Assembly: GCA_000230935.2 (NCBI GenBank)
Contig: AGIQ01000002.1
Location: 992,001-1,056,000, forward strand
Direction: 5' to 3'
DNA: 64,000 bases
Source of the DNA: Mycolicibacterium rhodesiae JS60
GTDB taxonomy: Bacteria > Actinomycetota > Actinomycetes > Mycobacteriales > Mycobacteriaceae
Shown here: positions 55,782 to 62,838 of the stretch, one piece after another
Position numbering within the stretch: position 1 is the stretch's first letter
How the letters are laid out: each line of letters opens with the position of its first letter
Position numbers and translations under genes: made by a program
The notes under the pieces: generated by a model
What the model saw: only the letters and a program-made list of their open reading frames with translations
The model's database searches: none
What the model was told of the DNA's origin: nothing

Positions 55782-55828
55782 TGGAGCCGATGACGGGAAT
55801 CGAACCCGCGTATTCAGCTTGGGAAGCC
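55782..55828 (-). other. 3' half of tRNA-Gly(CCC): integration-site (att) remnant
   Basis: On the minus strand this stretch matches the 3' half of a glycine tRNA: anticodon loop TTCCCAA, 3' anticodon stem GCTGA, T arm GCGGGTTCGATTCCCGT, acceptor strand CATCGGC, then TCCA. The 5' half is absent: the bases beyond 55828 neither pair with the anticodon stem nor form a D arm. A lone 3' half is what integration at a tRNA gene leaves at the flank side, with the intact tRNA restored at the far end of the element, beyond the window. Confidence 0.72.
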
Positions 55829-56055
55829 TTTTCTACGCCCGAACGGGTGAGCGATCGACGCTGGTCGCCGGGCTGCAGAAGCCGTGTCGAAACTGCGGCG
55901 ACCTGCGCGTTTGGTGGCTTCGGGTAGGGGTCGAGTTGCCGCCGAGTAGGCGGGCAGTTGGGTCTGGTCGGGGGTACGGACGGGGTACCGAGAGAATGTG
56001 CACGCACACGCAACCTTCGCCCGTAAAGGGGCCGCTGAGTTTGGTGTCGAGGTGG

Positions 56056-56133
56056 CCCCTAGCCGGGGGCGTTGGCAGCGCCGCGCACACCAACCAGGGG
56101 AAGGGATTCCCCAATGTGCATCCCGGCTAGGGG
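56056..56133. repeat. Nested inverted repeat 1
   Basis: CCCCTAGCCGGG (56056-56067) and CCCGGCTAGGGG (56122-56133) pair perfectly over 12 bases. Inside lie a second pair, GCACA (56085-56089) with TGTGC (56115-56119), and an inner perfect hairpin GGGGAA-GGGA-TTCCCC (56097-56112). The three stems are nested, giving a compact rod-like fold of 78 bases in either strand. Confidence 0.65.
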
Positions 56134-56164
56134 TTGTGCCAGCGTACGTCGCTCAAAGGGCCAA

Positions 56165-56244
56165 ACCCAGGGGCGCTGACGCGTGCTGGCGGCGGGCAGC
56201 AGGGCCGGAAAGGACAACGGCCACGCGCTTGTGCGCCCCTGGGT
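56165..56244. repeat. Nested inverted repeat 2
   Basis: ACCCAGGGGCGC (56165-56176) and GCGCCCCTGGGT (56233-56244) pair perfectly over 12 bases. A second pair, CGCGTG (56180-56185) with CACGCG (56222-56227), lies inside. The size (80 bases) and nested form are very similar to repeat 1, 31 bases to its left, although the sequences differ. Confidence 0.65.
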
Positions 56245-56251
56245 GGTTCGG

Positions 56252-56285
56252 GCCGGGCTGGGCACTGCTGGTGAACCAGCCCGGC
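56252..56285. repeat. Inverted repeat 3
   Basis: GCCGGGCTGG (56252-56261) and CCAGCCCGGC (56276-56285) form a perfect 10-base stem with a 14-base loop. It follows repeat 2 by seven bases and completes a run of three strong stems. Confidence 0.6.
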
Positions 56286-56531
56286 TGCTCATTGGGCGAC
56301 GATGTCGCCGGGGTTGCCCCGCGCTTCGCTGCGGCGTGCGCGCCGGGGCGGGTCGACCATGCTTGGAGCCTTGGGCCGGTAAGCGCCGCCGTCTGCCGGG
56401 GTCGCGTACTCGCAACCGGGTGGCACCGGCCCTGGACCCCATGAGAACTCACTGGCGCCGGTATCTTCAGCGCCGCGAGCGTGCGCACTGTCACCGTACC
56501 AACCCTTGCGGAATCCCATTGCGAGCCAACC

Positions 56532-57647
56532 TTACCGGTGCGCGACGATCACGGGCGCGGTGTAGTTCGCGTTGTTGGTGATCTGGATGGCGACGGCTGC
56601 GCCCCGGTGCCGAACGCCGGTGCCAAAGGCGCGAGTGTAGAAGTGCTCCAGGATCGGATACGTGAAACCGCCTGCGATTACACGCAGCCCGTGGTATGCC
56701 GGATTCTGGTGTTCGCGGAACCCAACCACGTTGTCATTGGAGTTCGCCCCGCCTGTGGCGGAGATGATCACGTAACCCTTTGGAATGAAATATGATTCGA
56801 TGAGAAGTGCGCTGCCGTACGAACCTATGACGGGCTGGCCCGCGTAGTCCGGTGGCGGGGTGGCGCCCTCGACGTGCTCATGGGTGATGCGGGCGGGAGC
56901 GTTGCTCGAAACCACAAAATCCCATTTCGGCAGCGGCCCACCGGTGCGGTACTCGACCCCGGCGCGCCAGGACGTGATCCCTGACGAGACAACATCATCG
57001 GGGTGCATTAGCAATAGGAACCGACCCGACTGGGTTCCGTAGCCGTGCTCCTTCACATGGTTAATGCCAGCCTCGGCGTGGATACTGTCGAAGGTCGTGC
57101 CCAAGGTGGTCAGATAGTGCTTGTGATCCGACGTAAAGGTCTTGCCCATGTAGTCGGGCGGCTTGAGGTCGCCGTTGTACAGGCCGTAAACCGAGTGGCC
57201 CCAGTCATTTACGCGCACCGTGGGATCGAGCAGTCGTTGTAGGATCGACCCGTTCACCAGCTGAACATCGCTGGCCAAGATTCGACTCACTCGATTGACC
57301 ACCTGCTCGGAGTCGGCCTCACGAAGATAGAAGCGCGACATACGGCTGGCAATGTCAAAGTCCTTGAACGAGACGCCAAGTGAGAGATATGTCGGGTCAG
57401 CGATACCTACTGGCTGACCAAACTCAGTGGCCTCTTCCATCAGAGGCACTTCCATCCCCTGCGCAATAACATCGGCCACGTTGGTTGTCTTGTACGAGAG
57501 CAGGCCGGCCAACGCGGACTTCTGTTCGTTGTAAGCCTTCAGCGCGTCGGTGATCTCGACCCAAACATCATCGAGCTCAACGCCATCCGCGAGACGGTTG
57601 ACCAAAGCGTCGCCCCTGGTGGCGGTGCCATGTCGATTGACTGTCAT
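56532..57647 (-). CDS. HK97-type major capsid-like protein
   Basis: This 371-residue protein looks like a phage major capsid protein of the HK97 fold. The C-terminal part SDHKHYLTTLGTTFDSIHAE, then ALLIESYFIPKGYVIISATG and HFYTRAFGTGVRHRGAAVAI with a final ITNNANYTAPVIV, has the alternation of E-loop, P-domain helix and A-domain strands expected. No N-terminal scaffold or protease-type leader is obvious. The ATG at 57647 has a strong AGGAG site. It is transcribed towards the chromosome, alone, with no portal, protease or terminase beside it. An encapsulin-like shell or a protein that redirects a helper phage are other options. Confidence 0.62.
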   Translation of the reverse strand: MTVNRHGTATRGDALVNRLADGVELDDVWVEITDALKAYNEQKSALAGLLSYKTTNVADVIAQGMEVPLMEEATEFGQPVGIADPTYLSLGVSFKDFDIASRMSRFYLREADSEQVVNRVSRILASDVQLVNGSILQRLLDPTVRVNDWGHSVYGLYNGDLKPPDYMGKTFTSDHKHYLTTLGTTFDSIHAEAGINHVKEHGYGTQSGRFLLLMHPDDVVSSGITSWRAGVEYRTGGPLPKWDFVVSSNAPARITHEHVEGATPPPDYAGQPVIGSYGSALLIESYFIPKGYVIISATGGANSNDNVVGFREHQNPAYHGLRVIAGGFTYPILEHFYTRAFGTGVRHRGAAVAIQITNNANYTAPVIVAHR

Positions 57648-57692
57648 AGCTACTCCTGTAGTCGTCTATTGACTCGACCGTAGACCTGAAAC

Positions 57693-57800
57693 ACGTTGCC
57701 GCGCTGGAGCTAACTGAGGCTATCGGTTAACACGAGTTAGTAGCGGCGCGTACCGGGTGATTCGGGGTAGGGTCGGTTTATAGGCGCTGTGCGGCAACGT
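57693..57800. promoter_or_regulatory. Inverted repeat pair in the divergent capsid/HTH promoter region
   Basis: ACGTTGCCGC (57693-57702) and GCGGCAACGT (57791-57800) are perfect inverted copies 88 bases apart. One lies 45 bases upstream of the capsid start and the other 43 bases upstream of the DNA-binding gene start. A smaller pair, CTAACT (57710-57715) and AGTTAG (57735-57740), lies between. These may be operators for one regulator acting on both promoters. Confidence 0.5.
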
Positions 57801-57843
57801 TATTAGCGCGATGTAGCCGAATGTCGCTGAGACGGGATAAGAA

Positions 57844-58128
57844 ATGCAAACCAAGTACCAACCGCCACCGGGCATAGTGTTGTCGAACCTGCTCACGATC
57901 CGAGGCCGCGAAGCCGCCCACCGTTGGCTTACCGAGATGTTGGGCGCAACGGTGCCGCTGGAAACGGTCCGCAAGGCCGCCAGCGGTCGCAAGATCAAGT
58001 GCTCCCAACGTGGCCGCGCTCTCTACTTCTCGACTCAGGACCTGTTCGATTGGTTCGCCGAGAACTACACGGCCCCGGCAGAAGATGCAGAAGCCACACA
58101 ACCCCAACAGAAATGGTATGAGCGATGA
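57844..58128 (+). CDS. Small helix-turn-helix DNA-binding protein
   Basis: This 94-residue protein has a winged-helix or MerR/excisionase-like domain: PLETVRKAASGRKIKCSQRG followed by RALYFSTQDLFDWFAENY, the usual end of such domains (wing strand and final helix). In integrated elements these are excisionases or regulators. It is divergent from the capsid gene and coupled by an ATGA overlap to the next gene. The paired operator-like repeats upstream could be its targets. Confidence 0.65.
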   Translation: MQTKYQPPPGIVLSNLLTIRGREAAHRWLTEMLGATVPLETVRKAASGRKIKCSQRGRALYFSTQDLFDWFAENYTAPAEDAEATQPQQKWYER

Positions 58129-58790
58129 TCGACCCGAAGCGAGCCGCGATCTTGCGCCGCAAGTACGGCATGAATGAGCCGCCCCAGAAGGACAACTTGG
58201 TCGTGGACCGCATCCTGGCGGGAGACCGGCTGCACGGGCGTGTGTTCACCCGCGACACCGCCGAATTGTTCGACCCGGTACGCAGCCCTCAGATGCATGA
58301 ACGGGCCGTTGCGGCGTTGCGTGATCTGCACATGGGTATTGCCGACGGCACGGTCCGTCGTGACAGCCATGATCCCGACTCATATGGGGCCGACCGCCTC
58401 GGCAGACCATTCAACCCCGATGACCCCGAGTTGCTCGTGCACATCGTCGGCAGCGACACGGCGATGGTTGTGCGCGGAGAGAAGCGAATGGGCGCGTTCG
58501 ACCGGGCCACACGCGACTACCAACCGCAGCGTCGGGGCGTGGACTACTTCGCGGGGATGTACCAAGTCATGGCGTCACTACACGATGACTTTTGGGAGAC
58601 GCCATGCAACGTCAACGTTGCGCGGAAGTGCGTCGGAGCGCCGCAGCTCATGCCGTTCATGGCCGGCACAGCGCTGTTGATCTTCGCCGTCTGCGACCCG
58701 TGCCTGACCTACGCCGAGGCGTCGGCTGCGACCGGCTACGAGTTGAGCGTCATGGAGGCCCACGCTCGCGTCGGGCTGCCGTTCCCTTAG
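58125..58790 (+). CDS. Unknown element protein (221 residues)
   Basis: This protein starts MIDPKRAAILRRKYGMNEPP and ends in a hydrophobic segment (LMPFMAGTALLIFAVCDPCL) with CxxC-like cysteines at CDPCL. No family was recognised. The ATG overlaps the previous stop by four bases, so it is co-expressed with the DNA-binding gene. After it lies a 259-base gap (58791-59049) that is AT-rich and probably holds a promoter for the next gene. Confidence 0.6.
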   Translation: MIDPKRAAILRRKYGMNEPPQKDNLVVDRILAGDRLHGRVFTRDTAELFDPVRSPQMHERAVAALRDLHMGIADGTVRRDSHDPDSYGADRLGRPFNPDDPELLVHIVGSDTAMVVRGEKRMGAFDRATRDYQPQRRGVDYFAGMYQVMASLHDDFWETPCNVNVARKCVGAPQLMPFMAGTALLIFAVCDPCLTYAEASAATGYELSVMEAHARVGLPFP

Positions 58791-59049
58791 CCGAGGTGGC
58801 CGAGGACGTGTGCGCGAGCACCGGTCGGTAGACGGCGCTGTGCAGACCTTCGCAACGCGAAGCGGAAAAATACGTATTGGCACTCTATGGAGTGCATAGG
58901 CTCTCAATATGTAAATTTGTTGCGGCCCTGTCTGACCCGAACTAAACACGAAAAACATTCTTGTGCAGAGTGTTTCGACTGTGTGCATAGTGGTTGGTAG
59001 GTCCGCAGGAGTTGCCTGTAGACATGAACGCCACAGGAGGCAACCGAGA

Positions 59050-59397
59050 ATGGCAAAAATGAAGTGGGACATCACGGGGAAGATGTCGGACGGCGAACTC
59101 AGAGCAATGCACAAAGAGTTCGTTGAGCAGGAAGGCCACCCACGCAGGCGGTCGTTCTCCGTTCCTGACGACGCAACGGGCGTTTGGCTCAATGTCTCAC
59201 CAGAGGGTGCGGTGACGCTGGAGTGGGGCGACGATGATGGAAGCTACTGGCACCTTGAGGTGACTGCGACGAGTCGCGCCAAGATTCACTGTGACTACCC
59301 GCAAGCTGGATTCCTTGAGAAGCTGCAAAGGCTGGTCGCCAACGATGCGAAGGCCCTTGATGCATCGTTCGATATCTACTGGGGCGAGACGGCATAA
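59050..59397 (+). CDS. Unknown element protein (115 residues)
   Basis: This protein starts MAKMKWDITGKMSDGELRAM and has a beta-rich second half (VWLNVSPEGAVTLEWGDDDG, then YWHLEVTATSRAKIH). No family was recognised; it is soluble and acidic. The ATG at 59050 was chosen because a strong AGGAGG lies 11 bases before it; the frame is open for 87 bases upstream without a better start. It is isolated from the replication genes by the hairpin region that follows. Confidence 0.65.
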   Translation: MAKMKWDITGKMSDGELRAMHKEFVEQEGHPRRRSFSVPDDATGVWLNVSPEGAVTLEWGDDDGSYWHLEVTATSRAKIHCDYPQAGFLEKLQRLVANDAKALDASFDIYWGETA

Positions 59398-59418
59398 TCC
59401 TTTGCGCCGCTGAGCGAG

Positions 59419-59583
59419 TCGAATCGGAAACACACGATTCGAGAGCTTCGGAGGTGGGGTAGAGTCGGATAGCGGAGACGCCGAAAGGCCGCTCTGTACA
59501 ACGTAATACGGGCAACCTTGGCGGGCGCGCTCTTACCTATGGACTAACTGCATCGACGCGGTGCAGGGGTAAGAGCGCGCCCG
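59419..59583. repeat. Hairpin cluster upstream of the replication genes
   Basis: Three stems follow one another. TCGAATCG (59419-59426) pairs with CGATTCGA (59435-59442). AGCG (59471-59474) pairs with CGCT (59490-59493) around GCC-GAAA-GGC, a GNRA-type tetraloop. The 16-base arms 59522-59537 and 59568-59583 (CGGGCGCGCTCTTACC and its complement) pair perfectly with a 30-base loop that contains its own CTGCA/TGCAG stem. The cluster ends 41 bases before the excisionase-like gene. Confidence 0.6.
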
Positions 59584-59623
59584 TTTGCGTTGTGTATACG
59601 GGCCGGACCTTGAGAGGTGTCAG

Positions 59624-59896
59624 GTGCGACCTGATCCTGATGACGTCCCGACCTTGCGAGGCAACGACGGCATTTTGAGCTACTGCCATGAACTCGGTGC
59701 AGTTGCCGTTACGCCGTGGCGAGTGAAGCGGGCGGTAATTGACCGTGAAATCTCACCTCACCAAATCGGGCGCCAGAATTGGTTCTCCCGCAATGCGGTT
59801 CATCGCTGGCTGGACTCGCTGGTGGCGCCTGAGCCAAGAATCTTCATGGGTGTGCACGCAGGTCGAGCGGCGAATGACACTGCAAATCAACCCTAA
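59624..59896 (+). CDS. Excisionase-like DNA-binding protein
   Basis: This 90-residue protein has a helix-turn-helix of the excisionase/HTH_17 type: AVTPWRVKRAVIDREISPHQ followed by RQNWFSRNAVHRWLDSLVAP. A GTG at 59624 was chosen: GAGAGG lies six bases before it, while the upstream TTG is inside the hairpin. It overlaps the primase start by 23 bases, so the two are co-expressed. It may direct excision by the serine recombinase or regulate replication. Confidence 0.62.
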   Translation: MRPDPDDVPTLRGNDGILSYCHELGAVAVTPWRVKRAVIDREISPHQIGRQNWFSRNAVHRWLDSLVAPEPRIFMGVHAGRAANDTANQP

Positions 59897-62408
59897 TCAA
59901 GAGTTCACCCCCGGCGACCTGGCGGGCGCAACCGGGGGCGGACTAACGACCATCAAGCCTGGCAAACCGAAGGACGTGCCCTCGATGATACCCGCCGATA
60001 ACACAGGCCGGAAAGCACTACAGCGCGAGAGAACCCGCGCCGCGAAGCGGACTGAGCGTAACCCGATGCACTTGGCTATCGCGTCGCCCGGATCACCGGC
60101 TTGGCCGGATGTGCGTGGGTTAACGAGTGCAGAAGCCGCTGAGGCGTATGCGAAGACGGGCATTCCTGTTGTGCCGGTACGCCCTGGCACGAAGCACCCC
60201 GGCAGCTACCTCGGCCAGTGCTGGCCGCAGCGAGCGACGACCGACCTCGACACGATCCGCGACTGGTGGATGCGATGGTCCGATGCGGGGATCGCGACCC
60301 ATGTTGGCGGCGCACATCTCCTGGTGCTCGACGTAGACGCCCCAGACAAGGTGCCGGAGTGGCTATGGCCGCTGTTGGAGTTCGCGGTGTTTCTGCCAAC
60401 GACCTCGGACCCGGAAGGCAAACGCGGCCACTACGTCTACCGCCAGCGGCCCGGTGATCGCTTCGGCAACGGCCTTGGCAAGCTCAAGCAGCCCAAGGGC
60501 AAGAACTGGGGCGAGGTTCGTGGCTACGGTGGTGGCCTCGTGCTTGCGCCAACCCTGCACCCGAGAGCCAACGAGGGTGGCGCATACACCCCCATCCCCG
60601 AGCAACCGATCAACTGCGTGCCGGACTCCATCGCGGACAAGCTGAATGCCGTCGCTGATGTTGCCGAACACCAGCCATTGTCGCTGGACGAGTTGGACGC
60701 GAACGCCAAGGCGTTCCTCGCGGCGTACGCGGATGAGCGCGAGCCCTACGCCCTGGTGCCGATCCTTGCGGCATTCGACCCGGCGCCTGGAGGCCGCCAC
60801 GGCAGCATGTGGGACGCGATGTGCTGGGGCCTGCGCGAGGCCAAGGCTGGAAGGTTTTCCGCCCAGCGGGCGGTCGATGAGCTACAGGGGCGCTGGGACG
60901 CGGCGTTTCAGGATGGGGCGCGGGTACCTGACCCCGACGAGTTCAACCGGATGGTCCGGGACGCGGCACCGCTGGCTGATGAGGAGGATGCCGCCGAACT
61001 TTGGGACCGGGCGCACCGTAACCGTTGGCCCAGCCCGAAGGCCCCACAGAAGGTCGCCCAGGAGGTCATGGCCCGTGCGGAACGGGACAGCCGGCCACTA
61101 GCCCACTGGCACGGAGAGTGGTTCCGCTGGACCGGGCGGTGTTGGGAGCCAACAACCGAAGACCAGATACGCCAGGTGCTCTACCGGCTGTTGGAGAAGG
61201 CGAACTACGAGCACGTGGCCGCCGGGGGTGTCGTGTTGGAGGCGGCATGGAACCCCGACAAGGCCAAGATCACCAACGTTATCGACGCCCTGAAGGCCGA
61301 GGCGCTGTGGCCGGATGAGGTTGAAGAAGGTTCGTGGCGAGATGGCCGGAAGTGTCGAGTGGTGCCGTTTGCGAACGGGCTGCTTCGGGTCGATGAGTTG
61401 CGGCTGGTTGACCATACGCCCGGCTACTTCAACACCGACTACGTGCGATGTGAGTACCACGCTGACGCGAAACCTGATGCACTCGGGCGGTTTCTGGACG
61501 ACCTGACGGGGGAGGACCGCGAAGCCACAGATGCGCTCTTGGAGTTCGTCGGGACCAGGCTGGTGGGGGACGACCGTTACCAGAAGATGCTGTTGCTCCA
61601 GGGGCCGTCCGGTTCAGGCAAGGGCACGCTAGACCGGCTGTTGTCGAAAGTGCTGGGCCGCAGACATACCGGCTATCAGATGGACGACTTCAAGAACAAC
61701 GGCTTTCCGCTAGAGCCACTACTCGGCAAGACGCTGGTGACAATTTCGGATCAACGCGCCCAGTTGAACATGAAGAAGTTCACCGACCTCTTGCTACAGG
61801 TGGTGGGCGGGGACGTGGTGACGCTTAGGTTGCCGTATGCGCGGCGATCCATCACGCAGCGGTTGCCGTTGACGTTCATGATCTTGACGAACGAGGTGCC
61901 GGTATTCCCGGACAATGCCGGGGCGCTTGTGCGGCGACTCTTAGCTATCAAGACCCCGAACACGTTCGTGGGCCGGGAGGACTACGACCTAGACGTGAAG
62001 CTGGCCGATGAGGTACCGGCGTTCGTGAACTTGGCGCTGACGGCGTATAGGCGGCTGGTGGAGCGGGGCAAGTTCGTGCAACCGGAGGCTGGCAGGGAGT
62101 TGTTGGGGATGTTGCGCGAGAACGCCAGCTACCTAGCCAATTTCGTGGACGAATGCTGCGATGTGGGTCCGGAGTTCTTTGAGCCGAAGTCGACCGTTCA
62201 CCAGCGATGGCAGATGTGGTGTCGAACGAACGGCCACACGCCGACAGCCGCGAACAAATTCGCCAGCGACCTCTACACGCTGTATCAGGCTGATGGGAAA
62301 CAGATTACGCAAGCGAAGTTGACCATCAATGGCGAGCGGGTTCCGTGCTTCCAAGGGCTGAAACTGAAGGTCGGCGGCGTGAGCGACAAGGCGGCACAAC
62401 GTGTTTAG
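59874..62408 (+). CDS. Primase-helicase fusion (prim-pol, D5-N, SF3 helicase)
   Basis: This 844-residue protein is a P4-alpha-like replication enzyme. The N-terminal prim-pol domain (about residues 85-260) shows YAKTGIPVVPVRPGTKHPG and a metal-binding VLDVDAPDK near 152. A D5-type middle region follows. The SF3 helicase (about 520-760) has the Walker A GPSGSGKGT at 577-585, then LGKTLVTISDQRAQ and MILTNEVPVFPDNAGALVRR (arginine finger region). Such proteins make primers and unwind DNA at a dedicated origin and occur in satellites, plasmids and large phages. The ATG at 59874 was chosen because the upstream 45 codons lie in the preceding gene. Confidence 0.85.
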   Translation: MTLQINPNQEFTPGDLAGATGGGLTTIKPGKPKDVPSMIPADNTGRKALQRERTRAAKRTERNPMHLAIASPGSPAWPDVRGLTSAEAAEAYAKTGIPVVPVRPGTKHPGSYLGQCWPQRATTDLDTIRDWWMRWSDAGIATHVGGAHLLVLDVDAPDKVPEWLWPLLEFAVFLPTTSDPEGKRGHYVYRQRPGDRFGNGLGKLKQPKGKNWGEVRGYGGGLVLAPTLHPRANEGGAYTPIPEQPINCVPDSIADKLNAVADVAEHQPLSLDELDANAKAFLAAYADEREPYALVPILAAFDPAPGGRHGSMWDAMCWGLREAKAGRFSAQRAVDELQGRWDAAFQDGARVPDPDEFNRMVRDAAPLADEEDAAELWDRAHRNRWPSPKAPQKVAQEVMARAERDSRPLAHWHGEWFRWTGRCWEPTTEDQIRQVLYRLLEKANYEHVAAGGVVLEAAWNPDKAKITNVIDALKAEALWPDEVEEGSWRDGRKCRVVPFANGLLRVDELRLVDHTPGYFNTDYVRCEYHADAKPDALGRFLDDLTGEDREATDALLEFVGTRLVGDDRYQKMLLLQGPSGSGKGTLDRLLSKVLGRRHTGYQMDDFKNNGFPLEPLLGKTLVTISDQRAQLNMKKFTDLLLQVVGGDVVTLRLPYARRSITQRLPLTFMILTNEVPVFPDNAGALVRRLLAIKTPNTFVGREDYDLDVKLADEVPAFVNLALTAYRRLVERGKFVQPEAGRELLGMLRENASYLANFVDECCDVGPEFFEPKSTVHQRWQMWCRTNGHTPTAANKFASDLYTLYQADGKQITQAKLTINGERVPCFQGLKLKVGGVSDKAAQRV

Positions 62409-62416
62409 GGACATTG

Positions 62417-62667
62417 GTCCGGGTTGCGTCCGGGTTCAGTCCGAGCAGAAGTCCGGGTTGAAACTGCCCTCTACCAGCCCAGTCCGGGTAGTCCGGGTTA
62501 CTTCTCTAACTTCTATAGGTAAGAGAAGTAGAAGGCTGCGGACGCGCTCTACGTATAGGGAAAGTACGGCGAAACAACCCGGACGCCCGGACTTCACTGG
62601 TAGAAGCGTTTTCGCACCCGGACATGACCCGGACTGCCCTGGTCGTACCCGGACGGACAACCCGGAC
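62417..62667. repeat. Iteron-type replication origin candidate
   Basis: Five copies of GTCCGGGT(T) run in one direction at 62417, 62428, 62451, 62482 and 62491, with a degenerate copy at 62439 that keeps the 11-base spacing of the first two. Six copies of the complement, (A)ACCCGGAC, run the other way at 62576, 62585, 62616, 62627, 62647 and 62659 (62585 starts with G instead of A). Between them a 9-base dyad, TACTTCTCT (62499-62507) and AGAGAAGTA (62522-62530), encloses 14 AT-rich bases. The array begins nine bases after the helicase gene. Opposed iteron clusters around an AT-rich dyad are the classical layout of an origin bound by a replication initiator. Confidence 0.72.
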
Positions 62668-62684
62668 CAGGCGGCGTACGCCCG

Positions 62685-62825
62685 ATGAACGTCTTCACGC
62701 CGATTGACCCGCCGTATTGGTGGAGGCCGCAGCAACGAACCCGGCGCGGGCACCCCACGCGTCCGCGACGAAACCCACGACGCCCGCCTTGGCCAGAGGA
62801 CTGGACACGACCGGGTGAGAGATGA
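62685..62825 (+). CDS. Possible small basic protein (46 residues)
   Basis: A short frame starts MNVFTPIDPPYWWRPQQRTR and continues with a Pro/Arg-rich part ending EDWTRPGER. It is strongly basic with four Trp. It ends 13 bases before the next gene. There is no clear ribosome-binding site, because the iterons precede it, so it may be spurious. If real it could bind DNA or RNA. Confidence 0.35.
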   Translation: MNVFTPIDPPYWWRPQQRTRRGHPTRPRRNPRRPPWPEDWTRPGER

Positions 62826-62838
62826 GAAGGAGCCGACA

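Larger units (their letters stand above)
55829..56531. other. Gene-free end region of the element
   Basis: About 700 bases between the att remnant and the capsid gene hold no convincing gene: frames are short, lack ribosome-binding sites and have no codon bias. The stretch is GC-rich and contains at least four inverted repeats between 56056 and 56321, including a hairpin CGGGG-TTG-CCCCG at 56309-56321. It may encode structured RNA or contain a packaging or recombination site. Confidence 0.55.

Noticed and set aside
55782..55860. Intact tRNA-Gly gene
   Set aside because: The 5' anticodon stem, D arm and 5' acceptor strand are missing; only the 3' half is present.
55690..56130. 146-codon plus-strand frame across the att remnant
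   Set aside because: It starts inside the DUF445 gene in another frame and runs through the tRNA remnant and inverted repeats.
58791..59049. Clear promoter for the 115-residue element gene
   Set aside because: TTGTGC (58961) and CATAGT (58986) were considered but the 19-base spacer and poor -10 box make the pair unconvincing.
62417..62667. CRISPR array
   Set aside because: The units are only 8-9 bases, spacing is irregular and half are inverted; no cas genes are present.
62401..62688. 95-codon frame through the iteron region
   Set aside because: Its residues are produced by the repeated units, it overlaps the helicase end, and it has no ribosome-binding site.
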